The notes beneath the pieces are model-generated. The model saw only the letters and a program-made list of their open reading frames with translations, had not been told where the DNA came from and searched no databases. A stretch of DNA of 64,000 bases from Algoriphagus boritolerans DSM 17298 = JCM 18970 (lineage in GTDB: Bacteria > Bacteroidota > Bacteroidia > Cytophagales > Cyclobacteriaceae), in NCBI RefSeq assembly GCF_900108085.1, contig NZ_FNVR01000008.1, forward strand, positions 1-64,000, in the 5' to 3' direction. Shown here in pieces: positions 1 through 9,268 of this stretch. Every line of letters starts with the position of its first letter. Position 1 is the stretch's first letter. A program made the position numbers and the translations under genes.

Positions 1-22
1 CTACCAGCTGAGCTACGGAATC
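1..22 (-). tRNA. 5' end of a tRNA gene, cut by the window edge
   Basis: Read on the minus strand, the first bases give a 7-nt acceptor arm (GATTCCG), the usual TA at positions 8-9, the D-stem GCTC and the D-loop AGCTGGTAG. This is the standard start of a bacterial tRNA. The anticodon lies outside the window, so the amino acid cannot be assigned. Confidence 0.8.
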
Positions 23-148
23 TGGTACTTTATATTTCTTGAAAACTTCGTTAAGCTTTCCTTAATTCTTCCAAATTGGTGGATTAGACTTGCTTTTTGT
101 CCGATCAATGCCGTAATTGGACTGCAAATTTATGACTCTGAATTCTAA

Positions 149-874
149 ATGCCAAGCCCCAAATCAATCTTTCTGACAAAACTTTCTATATTTTTTTTCC
201 TCGTTTTACAAAGTATTCATTGTCAAGCCAATGTACCACAGCTTTTGGTAGCAGATTCTTTGTTTGCGCAGCGTAGCTATAAGGAAGCATTGGAGATTTA
301 CCAAGCAAACTATCAATTGGGAATTTATTCACCTGCAATGCTCCTCAAAATGGCGTTTATCACGGAGGGCATCGGAGACAAGGAAATGGCCACGCTATAC
401 TTAAGTAAGTATTATGATCTAAGCCCTAATCCTCAGACCATAACAAAAATTAAAAGTCTGACAGGACAGTCCGAACTCGTTGGTTACGAAGTCAGTGATG
501 CGATGCGTTTTATTCTATTTCTAGTTGAATTCAAGGAGATAATTGTAGGTGGCTTGACTGTAATTTTGATTATTTCTTTGATATTCCTGTGGTCTAAAGG
601 TGAAAAACTGACTGAAGCAAGATTTTATTGGCCTTCCGTCTTGCTGATCACACTGATCTTTGTAACCAATAATTTCCTGAAATCCCAAAATGCTGCTCTG
701 GTTACTAAAAGCCCAACTCTGATCGTATCCAAACCAAGTGCGGGAGGGGAAATGGTGGACTTGGTCGAACCAGGACACCGAGTCAAAATTCGATCTTCTA
801 AAGACATTTGGTATGAAGTCGAATGGAAGGAAAAAATCGCCTACATCAGAAAAGATAACGTGACGAGGCTTTGA
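149..874 (+). CDS. BatE-like TPR / SH3-domain membrane protein
   Basis: A 241-residue protein with an N-terminal signal peptide (about residues 1-27, ending near HCQA) and a TPR-like stretch (about 30-95, including SLFAQRSYKEALEIYQ). Two hydrophobic membrane segments follow (about 128-148 and 157-177), then a C-terminal bacterial SH3-like domain (about 185-241, with VDLVEPGHRVKI and WYEVEWKEKIAYI). This order resembles BatE of Bacteroidota Bat (aerotolerance) operons, although no batA-D genes flank it here. It starts 126 bp from a divergent tRNA and converges on the TonB receptor gene. The fold assignment is by eye; the exact function is unknown. Confidence 0.6.
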   Translation: MPSPKSIFLTKLSIFFFLVLQSIHCQANVPQLLVADSLFAQRSYKEALEIYQANYQLGIYSPAMLLKMAFITEGIGDKEMATLYLSKYYDLSPNPQTITKIKSLTGQSELVGYEVSDAMRFILFLVEFKEIIVGGLTVILIISLIFLWSKGEKLTEARFYWPSVLLITLIFVTNNFLKSQNAALVTKSPTLIVSKPSAGGEMVDLVEPGHRVKIRSSKDIWYEVEWKEKIAYIRKDNVTRL

Positions 875-898
875 TTTCATTTAAGTGAAAAAGCCTCG
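864..898. terminator. hairpin between convergent genes
   Basis: Nine-base perfect inverted repeat (CGAGGCTTT / AAAGCCTCG). Its left arm overlaps the stop codon of the upstream gene. It lies between two convergent genes and probably ends transcription, but neither strand has a strong T run. Confidence 0.4.
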
Positions 899-940
899 CC
901 AGTTAGAATCCCTTGCTTAATTCATCAAACTTTTCTTTTA

Positions 941-2767
941 CTACTCCAGATTTACCATTATACCTGCCCTAAACCATCTTCCCGGCATTTGAACCGTACC
1001 AGCCTCGATGTAGTCCGTATTTGTGATATTTGAAGCTTCCGCAAAGCATCCGAGTTTACCCAATCGATTGTAATCCACTCGCATATCCAACAGGAAATAC
1101 GGATCCAAACTAATGCGCTCCACATAGCGAATTTTGGTATTCCATTCCACTTTTTCACCCAGTCCAACCAATACGCCTCCAATCAACTGATTTCTCAAAG
1201 CCGTCAATGCATAGCGGGATTCCAATCCAGGCTGAGAAGTAAAATTCGCATCGATGAAATTATAAGAAAACATTAGCTCTTTCACCTGCACGGTCTTACT
1301 GTTTGGATTTACCCGATAGTAGGCAGATGCCTCCACTCCGTTAAATGCTACTTCATTGAAATTCTGCGGCTGCCAAGGCAATTCAGAGCTTGTACGCGTC
1401 CATTCGATCACACTTTCAGAGTACCGGTTGAAATAGACCAGTTCCCCTCTCCAACTGGCATGAGTCCATTTTCCTCCAAACTCAAACGATCTTGCCTCCT
1501 CAGGTTGCAATTCCGGATTTCCGATATTGGTTGGCCCCACATAAAACAGGTCGGTGTAAGTTGGAATACGGAAACTTGACCCAATACCGGAATAGAGTCG
1601 GAGCGCTTTGGATGCTTGGAATCCTACTTCTAAACCCGGAAAATGCTTCCAACCATATTCCGAATAATAGTTGGAATAGACCCCCGCCCTGACATCTGTT
1701 TTTTCACCTAAATTGACCAACTGCTCCAAAAATATTCCAGTCAGACTCCGCTCGTGATTCCCAAGATTATTGCTTTCGATTTGTTCTTTCCGCAGCTCAA
1801 GACCAAAACCAGTCACCCCCAATTTACTTTTGTAGCTACCATTGGTCTCCAACGCGAAAACATCGGAGGTGTGATTATTCTGGTAGAATGAAGGTTCATT
1901 CCGCCGCAGGCGATATTCGTCTACATTTCGTCTTCCGTACAATCGGGTATTAATAGAAAAGGATTGATCATTGAATGTATGGCTTAGCGCTCCAAGGGTT
2001 GTTTGGATACTTTCCCATTGATCCGGAAAAGCTGAAGTGTAAAAGCCATTGGCACCAAACGTCCGATCTGTGTAGGCGATCATTCCCCGAATAGCGTTGT
2101 TGGCATTGAGGTCCAAGCCACCTTCGTAGAAAATATTGCTCACCTGATAATCGGAATTGTACTGGTGTCCATTTGACTCGTCATAAGAAATCGCCAAGTT
2201 TTGTTTGTATTTGCCGGCAGGAAGTGAGCCTGCGAGATTAATCCCTTTCATCCCAAAGTCTCCTCCGTATCCTTGTAGCCTCAGGCTTCTGGTATCGCTC
2301 AGACTAGTGATAACGTTGACAGCTCCCGTATAGGCATTTTGTCCGAAAATCCTGGAAGCAGGACCTTTAAGCACTTCTATCCGATCAATATTGACCAAGG
2401 GAATGGGGATATTCATCATGTGGTGCCCTGTCTGAGGATCACTGAGTTTAATCCCGTTAAGTAGCATCAGCGTCTGTTCAAAAGAACCCCCACGAATTCC
2501 GATATCCGCCTGGACACCGGATACACCGCGCTGTCTGACGTCTACACCCGGGACAAAACTCAAGACTTCCTGTAGACTTCTGGCCGGAGAGGTCTCGATT
2601 TGTTGTCGGTCAACGACCGAAATATTCCTGCTCTGTTTCGAAAAAGGAATCTGAATCCTGTTTTCCTGAATAATAACCTCATTCAGATTCCGCGCCGTAG
2701 TGTCATTTTGGGCATTGACCTGAAGTGAGAAAGTGATCATGCAGCCAATTACAAGTATTTTATTCAT
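941..2767 (-). CDS. TonB-dependent outer-membrane receptor
   Basis: A 608-residue protein with a signal peptide ending near VNAQ. A plug domain (about residues 35-155) contains SLQEVLSFVPGVDVRQRG, IRGGSFEQTLMLLNG and IDRIEVLKGPASRIFGQNA, all typical of TonB receptors. A beta-barrel follows, with a C-terminus typical of the family (WFRAGIMVNLE). Its size and lack of an N-terminal carboxypeptidase-like domain fit BtuB/iron-siderophore-type receptors rather than the long SusC type. No partner genes or cobalamin riboswitch are seen in the 155 bp upstream, so the substrate is unknown. It is transcribed divergently from the M1 peptidase gene. Confidence 0.88.
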   Translation of the reverse strand: MNKILVIGCMITFSLQVNAQNDTTARNLNEVIIQENRIQIPFSKQSRNISVVDRQQIETSPARSLQEVLSFVPGVDVRQRGVSGVQADIGIRGGSFEQTLMLLNGIKLSDPQTGHHMMNIPIPLVNIDRIEVLKGPASRIFGQNAYTGAVNVITSLSDTRSLRLQGYGGDFGMKGINLAGSLPAGKYKQNLAISYDESNGHQYNSDYQVSNIFYEGGLDLNANNAIRGMIAYTDRTFGANGFYTSAFPDQWESIQTTLGALSHTFNDQSFSINTRLYGRRNVDEYRLRRNEPSFYQNNHTSDVFALETNGSYKSKLGVTGFGLELRKEQIESNNLGNHERSLTGIFLEQLVNLGEKTDVRAGVYSNYYSEYGWKHFPGLEVGFQASKALRLYSGIGSSFRIPTYTDLFYVGPTNIGNPELQPEEARSFEFGGKWTHASWRGELVYFNRYSESVIEWTRTSSELPWQPQNFNEVAFNGVEASAYYRVNPNSKTVQVKELMFSYNFIDANFTSQPGLESRYALTALRNQLIGGVLVGLGEKVEWNTKIRYVERISLDPYFLLDMRVDYNRLGKLGCFAEASNITNTDYIEAGTVQMPGRWFRAGIMVNLE

Positions 2768-2922
2768 TGATTAGTTGGGGTAATTTGCTCAAAGATAAAG
2801 GCACCCGACCTCTCGCTCCAACCTTCTTGGAAATCTAAATTTTGGTTAAGTACCCTTTTTTTGAATAAAAAGCCATTCAAGAATTCTCCTTTGTCTATAT
2901 TTTGCTGACTAAATGAAGTAAA

Positions 2923-4878
2923 ATGAGAAAAATAAAAATAGTACGATTACCGCTGGTCTTACTTCTTCTAATAGGAAGTTTTGCTGCATTTGCACAACAG
3001 GGTAAAGAAAACAATCAAAAGGATTTTGGTGAATTTCTGGATCGAAAAGGAAACAGCTATCGAACTGCCTCTGGAAAACCTGGAGAAGCCTATTGGCAAA
3101 ATGCAGCTGATTATCAAATCGAAGTCAGTTTGAACGATTCGACGCATATACTCTCCGGAAAAGTATCCATCACCTACACCAACAACAGCCCCGAAACCTT
3201 GGATTTCATTTGGCTTCAATTGGAGCAAAATAGATTTACTCCTGACTCGAGAGGCACATTGACCACACCGATACAGGGAAACCGATACAATGGCGATGTG
3301 GATGGGGGATTTGAGATCACAAATGTAACCGCAAGAGTAGGTGCCAAAGGCGCAAATTCCTCCAAATATCTGATTGAGGATACCCGAATGCAGATTTGGT
3401 TTGCCGAACCTATTCCGGCAAAAGGAGGCAAAGCGACTGTTTCCATGAATTTCGCCTTTAAAGTCCCTCAAAAGGGCATGGACCGGATGGGAAGATTGAA
3501 AGTGAAAGATGGCTGGATCTATGCAATCGCTCAATGGTATCCTAAAGTAGCCGTCTTCGACGAAATCGAGGGCTGGAACGTAGAGCCTTACCTGGGAGCA
3601 GGCGAATTCTATTTGGAATACGGTAATTTCGACTACAAGGTAACAGTGCCTTACAATCATATTGTGGTGGGTTCAGGGAAGCTGATGAATCCGAATGAAG
3701 TCCTGAGCAAAGAACTTCAGAACCGCTTGGTAAAAGCTTCTTCGAGCGATACGACGGTATATTTGATTACTCCTGAAGAAATCAAAAACACCCAATTAAC
3801 CAGACCAAAACAGGATGGCACAGTAACCTGGCATTTCCGAATACAAAACTCCAGAGACATCGCCTTTGCCACGTCCGATTCCTTTATCTGGGATGCTGCC
3901 AAAATCAACTTACCTTCCGGCAAAACCATACTAGCCCAATCCGTCTATCCTATGGAAAGTAACGGTCAGGATGCCTGGAGCAGATCTACGGAATACAGCA
4001 AAGCATCCATAGAATATTATTCAGAAAAATGGTTTGAATTTCCCTACGAAACAGCCACCAACGTGGCAGCAGAAATTGGCGGAATGGAATACCCCGGCTT
4101 GAATTTTTGCCATTATAACTCGAAAGGTGCGTCACTATGGGGGGTGACAGACCATGAATTCGGACACAATTGGTTCCCGATGATCGTCGGATCCAATGAG
4201 CGCCGCTATGCCTGGATGGACGAAGGATTCAACACCTTCATCAATTATTACAGCTCCAATGCATTTAACAACGGAGAATACCCTTCCAGCCTCATACAAA
4301 CTCGGCGGTACAACAATTACTTCACAAATGAAGGGCGTGAGGGGATCGACAATTACCCCGACGTAACAGATACCCGAAACCTGAGCATGGTGGCTTACAT
4401 GAAGCCTGCAATCGGTCTGATTATGCTGCGAGAATACATTCTCGGCGAAAAACGCTTTGACAATGCATTTAAGTCCTATATCAAAACCTGGGCATACAAG
4501 CATCCACAGCCCAATGACTTTTTCAACCATATGGAAAATGTGGCGGGAGAAAACCTTTCTTGGTTTTGGAAGGGATGGTTCTATGGCAATGGCAATATCG
4601 ACTTGGGCATCACTTCGGTCCAGCCTTATGGCGGAAATTACCTGGTGAATCTGGAAAACAAGGGAGATTTCCCGATGCCGGTTCTTTTGGAAATTGTTTA
4701 CGATGATGAGACCAAAGAACGCGTAAAACTACCAGTGGAAATCTGGCAAAGAGGGGATACCTGGTCTTACCTACTCAAAACCAGCAAAAAAATGAAATCT
4801 GTTGAAATCGATCCAGACAAGGTAACTACTGACATCAACCTTGGAAATGATCTTTGGCCAGTGGAACTTTATAAATAA
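2923..4878 (+). CDS. M1-family zinc metallopeptidase (aminopeptidase N-like)
   Basis: A 651-residue secreted protein with a signal peptide ending near FAQQ. The N-terminal beta domain includes SLNDSTHILSGKVSITYTN. The gluzincin active site is complete: HEFGH at residues 411-415 and the third zinc ligand Glu434 in WMDEGF, giving HExxH-x18-E. The upstream motif IGGMEYPG corresponds to the GxMEN substrate-binding loop of M1 enzymes. It probably trims peptides in the periplasm or at the cell surface. A single gene, followed directly by a strong bidirectional terminator. Confidence 0.9.
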   Translation: MRKIKIVRLPLVLLLLIGSFAAFAQQGKENNQKDFGEFLDRKGNSYRTASGKPGEAYWQNAADYQIEVSLNDSTHILSGKVSITYTNNSPETLDFIWLQLEQNRFTPDSRGTLTTPIQGNRYNGDVDGGFEITNVTARVGAKGANSSKYLIEDTRMQIWFAEPIPAKGGKATVSMNFAFKVPQKGMDRMGRLKVKDGWIYAIAQWYPKVAVFDEIEGWNVEPYLGAGEFYLEYGNFDYKVTVPYNHIVVGSGKLMNPNEVLSKELQNRLVKASSSDTTVYLITPEEIKNTQLTRPKQDGTVTWHFRIQNSRDIAFATSDSFIWDAAKINLPSGKTILAQSVYPMESNGQDAWSRSTEYSKASIEYYSEKWFEFPYETATNVAAEIGGMEYPGLNFCHYNSKGASLWGVTDHEFGHNWFPMIVGSNERRYAWMDEGFNTFINYYSSNAFNNGEYPSSLIQTRRYNNYFTNEGREGIDNYPDVTDTRNLSMVAYMKPAIGLIMLREYILGEKRFDNAFKSYIKTWAYKHPQPNDFFNHMENVAGENLSWFWKGWFYGNGNIDLGITSVQPYGGNYLVNLENKGDFPMPVLLEIVYDDETKERVKLPVEIWQRGDTWSYLLKTSKKMKSVEIDPDKVTTDINLGNDLWPVELYK

Positions 4879-4880
4879 AA

Positions 4881-4914
4881 AAAACGGCTCTCAATTGATT
4901 TTGGGAGCCGTTTT
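4881..4914. terminator. bidirectional rho-independent terminator
   Basis: AAAACGGCTC / GAGCCGTTTT, a 10-bp stem flanked by A runs on the left and T runs on the right. It can end both the M1 peptidase gene (+) and the convergent PLP-enzyme gene (-). Confidence 0.85.
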
Positions 4915-4963
4915 CATATCAACTGATTTTAAGAATTTTTCAATTTGAAAATCCTGCAATTTT

Positions 4964-6064
4964 TCAATCCAGAGCTTGTGCAAGATCCTCCAGCAAATCA
5001 TCCGTGTGCTCCAGACCAACCGAGACCCGAAGCAGGTTTTGTGGGGTTTTGGTTTCAGGACCCTCCACAGCCGCTCTCCGCTCAATCAGGCTTTCCACGC
5101 CCCCAAGGCTGGTTGCATTTGCAAAATAGCGAAGTTTGGAAACCACTTCATCAGCCCGGATCGCATCTCCATTTACCATAAAAGAAACTATCCCACCAAA
5201 TCCGCTCATTTGACTTGCTGCCACTGCATGACCCGGATGAGATATGAGACCCGGGTAAAAGACTTTTTCAACATTTGGGTGATTCAAGAGATATTCTGCC
5301 AAGATTGCCGCATGTTCTGCATGCCCTTTCATTCGATAAGCCAGCGTACGGATACTTCTACAAAGTAAATAGCAATCCATCGGTGATGGCACTGCCCCCC
5401 CTACTCGCTGGACGATCTTCACTTTTTCCCAAAAAGGATTTACTTCCTTTGTGATCAAGGCTCCACCCAAAATATCGGAATGTCCTCCAAAGTATTTGGT
5501 ACTACTGTGCATGACGATGTCCGCACCAAGATCAATTGGGTTTTGAAAGACTGGAGTTGCAAAGGTATTATCACAAGCGAGAATCGCATTTTGAGCTTTT
5601 GCAAGGGCTGAGATCTTCCGAATATCAGTGATTTTCAATAGCGGATTAGAAGGGGTTTCCACCCAAAAAAGCCGGGTATTTGGACGAATTGCCTGTTTGA
5701 CTTTTTCTACATCACTCATATCCACAAAACTCACCTCCAAAATCCCTGCAAAAAGCTGCACCATGGAATTGTGCAGGCCATGATACATGTCGTCCGGCGC
5801 AATGATATGAGATCCAGGTTCCAATGCCTGAAAAACTGCCGTTCCGGCAGCGTTCCCTGAGGAAAAAGCCGCTGCATCCGCCCCTTTTTCCATCGCAGCC
5901 AAGAGATTTTCGAGGGCTTGACGATTCGGATTATTTGCCCGGGTATACAGCATTTGACCATTTCCATGCTCAAATGTGGTACTGAGCGTAATTGGTTGAA
6001 CTACTGGTTTTGCTGAGTCGGTAACTAGATTTCCTTTATGAATAGTGAGCGTTTCGAATCGCAT
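4964..6064 (-). CDS. Cys/Met-metabolism PLP-dependent enzyme (cystathionine gamma-synthase/lyase family)
   Basis: A 366-residue fold-type I PLP enzyme. The Schiff-base lysine is Lys190 in HSSTKYFGGHSD, the family hallmark. Other conserved blocks are YTRANNPNRQALE (PLP-phosphate region), FSSGNAAGTAVF, WVETPSNPLLKITDI and ACDNTFATPVFQNP. The family includes cystathionine gamma-synthase, cystathionine gamma-lyase and O-acetylhomoserine sulfhydrylase, and sequence inspection cannot separate them safely. It acts in the cytoplasm in trans-sulfuration. The minus-strand neighbour DUF4293 lies upstream behind its own terminator, so the two are probably separate transcripts. Confidence 0.85.
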   Translation of the reverse strand: MRFETLTIHKGNLVTDSAKPVVQPITLSTTFEHGNGQMLYTRANNPNRQALENLLAAMEKGADAAAFSSGNAAGTAVFQALEPGSHIIAPDDMYHGLHNSMVQLFAGILEVSFVDMSDVEKVKQAIRPNTRLFWVETPSNPLLKITDIRKISALAKAQNAILACDNTFATPVFQNPIDLGADIVMHSSTKYFGGHSDILGGALITKEVNPFWEKVKIVQRVGGAVPSPMDCYLLCRSIRTLAYRMKGHAEHAAILAEYLLNHPNVEKVFYPGLISHPGHAVAASQMSGFGGIVSFMVNGDAIRADEVVSKLRYFANATSLGGVESLIERRAAVEGPETKTPQNLLRVSVGLEHTDDLLEDLAQALD

Positions 6065-6101
6065 TGGAAATTAATTTTTGTGATAAGTTACTACTTGAAA
6101 T

Positions 6102-6131
6102 CAAAAAAATAGCCAGTATTTGATTACTGGC
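6102..6131 (-). terminator. terminator of the DUF4293 gene
   Basis: On the minus strand GCCAGTA-atcaaa-TACTGGC is followed by a T-rich tract (forward AAAAAAA at 6104-6109). The stem is 7 bp. It sits just after the DUF4293 stop codon. Confidence 0.75.
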
Positions 6132-6139
6132 CTGAGTCA

Positions 6140-6622
6140 TTACCTGATGCGATCCACTGACCTGACTAGCGCCTCATCTTTTCGGATAAACCGGTTTGCA
6201 AGCATATTACAAACCATGGCTGCGAGTATTGCCCAAAAACCAAGTTGATAAGAACCTGCTACCTCAGCTGCAATTTCTTGGTTAATTCCATTGGTAGTCA
6301 AAAAAACAGTGGCAACCAAGCCTACCATAACCAGACTGTTGATCATGTTGAGCATCATTTGCCTGGCTCGATTTTTATATTGGAAAATGGAAATCAAAGC
6401 GAGAAGCCCTGCAAAGGTAGCGAGTGCTGCCAAGTACCATTTTGAGGACGACTGAATTTCCTTTCCCGCTGAATCAAAATTAGTCAGCATAAATGCAGTA
6501 AGGCTCCAGGAATCTCCCGTACCGGAACCAGTGTCCACTTGTTCCCAGAGTGGGGTACCCACGGTAATTCCCATGGCAATAACCACGAGCAATAGAAATA
6601 TCGTCTGAACGCGCTGAATCAT
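6140..6622 (-). CDS. DUF4293 family membrane protein
   Basis: About 160 residues from the start chosen here, with four predicted membrane helices: one begins at FLLLVVIAMGITVG near the N-terminus, and others lie at LAALATFAGLLALISIF, SLVMVGLVATVFLTT and GFWAILAAMVCNMLA. Members of this Bacteroidota-specific family normally begin MIQRVQTIFL, which is why this internal Met is preferred over an upstream in-frame start that would add 16 residues (to 6670). Function unknown. It is divergent from truA, whose start is about 100 bp away. Confidence 0.75.
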   Translation of the reverse strand: MIQRVQTIFLLLVVIAMGITVGTPLWEQVDTGSGTGDSWSLTAFMLTNFDSAGKEIQSSSKWYLAALATFAGLLALISIFQYKNRARQMMLNMINSLVMVGLVATVFLTTNGINQEIAAEVAGSYQLGFWAILAAMVCNMLANRFIRKDEALVRSVDRIR

Positions 6623-6723
6623 TTTTACTGTTTTTTTGGCAAAGAAAAGATCAAATCCAATCATAACCAAGGATAGAAAAGTCCCTCAAAGGATTTGTCC
6701 GGGAATTGTATCTTTGCAGCCGT

Positions 6724-7485
6724 ATGAGTGAGACCAAGCGGTATTTTCTGGAATTAAGCTACAAAGGAACCCCATTTCACGGCTGGCAGATCCAAAAAAA
6801 CGCCTTTACTGTCCAAGAATGCCTCGAATCGGCTCTTGGCACGTATTTCCGTAGACCGATTTTTGTGGTAGGAAGCGGGCGAACAGATACCGGAGTCCAT
6901 GCTTTTATGCAGGTTTGTCACTTTGATCTGGAGGAGAATATGTTGCCTGGAGAAAATTTCCTGAAGGCGATCAATTCTATTCTGCCTAAAGAAATATCCA
7001 TCCATTCGATCCGTCCGGTGAAGCAAGACGCACATGCCCGATTTAGTGCGAGAAAAAGAGCCTATGTTTACCGCATTATTTTCAGGAAAAACCCCTTTCT
7101 AAACGAACTGGCATGGCATTGCTTCACTAATCCCGACGTAGAAAAAATGAACGAGGCCGCCCAAGCACTGCTTCGCCACGAGGATTTTGAATGCTTCAGC
7201 AAAGTGCATACCGATGTGAAGCACTTCCGCTGCGAAATTATATCTGCCTACTGGGAACAAAAGGACCATCAATTGTTATTTCATATAAGCGCAAATCGTT
7301 TTTTGCGCGGGATGGTACGGGCGATTGTGGGAACACTGATGGAAGTGGGCCTTGGAATGAGAAATGTAGAATCCATGGATGAATTGATCCGTTCCCGAGA
7401 CCGTGCTTTGGCTGGAAAAGCAGCTCCAGCCAAGGGACTTTTCCTCAGTCAAATCGTGTACAAAGAAGACATATACCTAGACTAA
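6724..7485 (+). CDS. truA: tRNA pseudouridine(38-40) synthase TruA
   Basis: A 253-residue protein from ATG at 6724; the longer frame would add six residues and lacks family support. The TruA catalytic block GSGRTDTGVHA is present with the nucleophile Asp55. Further conserved blocks are LSYKGTPFHGWQIQ at the N-terminus and RFLRGMVRAIVGTLMEVG in the C-terminal half. It converts uridines 38-40 of the tRNA anticodon arm to pseudouridine. It is followed after only 6 bp by the ABC transporter gene, so the two are probably co-transcribed. Confidence 0.95.
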   Translation: MSETKRYFLELSYKGTPFHGWQIQKNAFTVQECLESALGTYFRRPIFVVGSGRTDTGVHAFMQVCHFDLEENMLPGENFLKAINSILPKEISIHSIRPVKQDAHARFSARKRAYVYRIIFRKNPFLNELAWHCFTNPDVEKMNEAAQALLRHEDFECFSKVHTDVKHFRCEIISAYWEQKDHQLLFHISANRFLRGMVRAIVGTLMEVGLGMRNVESMDELIRSRDRALAGKAAPAKGLFLSQIVYKEDIYLD

Positions 7486-7491
7486 ACAGCC

Positions 7492-9264
7492 TTGAGCTTA
7501 GAAAAAGAAAAAGTATCGTCAGGCGAAATCGTCGACATGAAAGTACTGCGCCAGCTTTACTCCTTTGTAAAGCCCTATAAAGCGCAATTTTACTTTCTGG
7601 TATTTTTGACGATTGCCATGGCGATTTTAGCACCGACTCGTCCCTATTATATTCAAATCGCCATCGATGATTATGTGGCTTTAGGCGACAGAGATGGTCT
7701 TTTGAGGATCATCTACATACTGGTCGGATTGATGATTTTGCAGGCCATCGTGCAGTGGGCTCATACCTATTACTCAGGCTGGATCGGTCAGGTCATAATC
7801 AAGGATATCCGGGTGAGGCTTTACAAGCACTTGTTAAAACTTCGTCTTAAGTTTTTTGACAATACTCCGATAGGCCGACTGGTCACGCGAAATGTCTCAG
7901 ATATCGAAACCCTTGCCGACGTATTCAGTGAAGGTCTTGCCGCCATTATTGGGGATTTACTTCAAATCCTCACCATTTTGGGCGTGATGTTTTACATCGA
8001 CTGGAAGTTGACTTTGGTGAGTTTGTGCACCTTGCCACTCTTGATTATCTCCACTTATGTATTCAAAGAGAAAATCAAAGTAACATTCAACGATGTCAGA
8101 AATGCCGTTTCCAATCTGAATTCCTTCCTTCAGGAGCATATCACAGGAATGAATATCGTACAGATTTTTAATCGAGAGCAGCGGGAATTCGAGAAATTCA
8201 AAGAAATCAACCGCGAGCACCGGGCTGCCCACATCCGTTCGGTACTTTATTATTCGATTTACTTTCCGGTTGCGGAAATTATTCAAGCCATCGGAATCGG
8301 CTTGGTAGTCTGGTATGGGGCTGTGGGAGTTTTGGGTTTGGACTTGCAGATTGGAATTCTGATTTCATTTATCATGTATCTGCAGCTATTTTTTAGACCG
8401 ATTCGTCAGATCGCAGACCGATTCAATACGCTGCAAATGGGGGTGGTAAGTTCCTCCCGTATTTTTAAGCTACTGGCCAGCACAGATAACATTGCCAATG
8501 AGGGGAGTCATAAACCGGAAAAAATCAAGGGAAATATCCGACTGGAAAATGTCTGGTTTGCGTATGTAGACGAAGATTATGTCCTCAAAAATATCAATTT
8601 CGAAGTAAAATCAGGGGAAACCATTGCTTTAGTCGGAGCTACCGGTGCAGGAAAATCTTCCATTATCAATTTGATTTCAAGGTTTTATGAAATCAACAAG
8701 GGGAAGATTTTTATTGATGGAACAGAGATCCGAGAGTTTGAATTAGGCACGTTGCGAAAGCACATTGGCGTGGTTCTTCAGGATGTTTTTCTATTCTCAA
8801 ACAGCATTTACCATAATATTACGCTGGGAAATCCGTCTATTTCCAGAGAGCAAGTGCTCGAAGCTGCGGAAAATGTAGGTGCCCGAAAATTCATTGAGCG
8901 TCTACCCGGAGGATTAGATTACAACGTGATGGAGCGGGGTGCTACCCTATCTGTGGGTCAGCGCCAATTGATTTCATTTGTCAGGGCCATGGTTTACAAT
9001 CCGGAGATTTTGATTTTGGATGAGGCGACCTCCTCCGTAGACAGTGAAACTGAGGAGCTCATTCAGGAATCCACGGAAAAGATGATGAAAGGCCGGACTT
9101 CCATTGTGATCGCTCACCGACTATCTACTATCCAAAAAGCGGACAAAATCATCGTCCTCCACAAAGGCGAAATCGTAGAAACAGGAACGCATGATTCGCT
9201 CCTTGAACTCGGAGGGTATTATACCCAGCTTCACCAAATGCAGCTAAAAATGATGGCTATTTAG
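7492..9264 (+). CDS. ABC exporter, MsbA/MdlB-like (fused membrane and ATPase domains)
   Basis: A 590-residue half-transporter. The N-terminal type I exporter domain (about residues 25-320) has six membrane helices. The C-terminal ATPase has Walker A (GATGAGKSS), Q-loop (GVVLQDVFLFSNSI), ABC signature (LSVGQRQL), Walker B (ILILDEATSS) and the switch His (IAHRLST). The first in-frame start is TTG at 7492, six bases after the truA stop; an ATG 15 codons later is a possible alternative. Such proteins form homodimers or heterodimers exporting lipids or drugs; the substrate is not evident. Confidence 0.9.
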   Translation: MSLEKEKVSSGEIVDMKVLRQLYSFVKPYKAQFYFLVFLTIAMAILAPTRPYYIQIAIDDYVALGDRDGLLRIIYILVGLMILQAIVQWAHTYYSGWIGQVIIKDIRVRLYKHLLKLRLKFFDNTPIGRLVTRNVSDIETLADVFSEGLAAIIGDLLQILTILGVMFYIDWKLTLVSLCTLPLLIISTYVFKEKIKVTFNDVRNAVSNLNSFLQEHITGMNIVQIFNREQREFEKFKEINREHRAAHIRSVLYYSIYFPVAEIIQAIGIGLVVWYGAVGVLGLDLQIGILISFIMYLQLFFRPIRQIADRFNTLQMGVVSSSRIFKLLASTDNIANEGSHKPEKIKGNIRLENVWFAYVDEDYVLKNINFEVKSGETIALVGATGAGKSSIINLISRFYEINKGKIFIDGTEIREFELGTLRKHIGVVLQDVFLFSNSIYHNITLGNPSISREQVLEAAENVGARKFIERLPGGLDYNVMERGATLSVGQRQLISFVRAMVYNPEILILDEATSSVDSETEELIQESTEKMMKGRTSIVIAHRLSTIQKADKIIVLHKGEIVETGTHDSLLELGGYYTQLHQMQLKMMAI

Positions 9265-9268
9265 TCCA

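Noticed and set aside
2768-2922. Possible cobalamin riboswitch before the TonB receptor
   Set aside because: The 155-bp divergent gap is too short and shows no conserved B12-box or suitable stems.
2968-3660. Long minus-strand open frame inside the M1 peptidase gene
   Set aside because: It has no domain, overlaps completely with a gene whose active site is intact, and shows the codon shadow expected of an opposite-strand frame.
4945-5368. Plus-strand frames of 78 and 130 codons across the PLP-enzyme gene
   Set aside because: Antisense shadows of a conserved enzyme; low-complexity Pro/His-rich translation.
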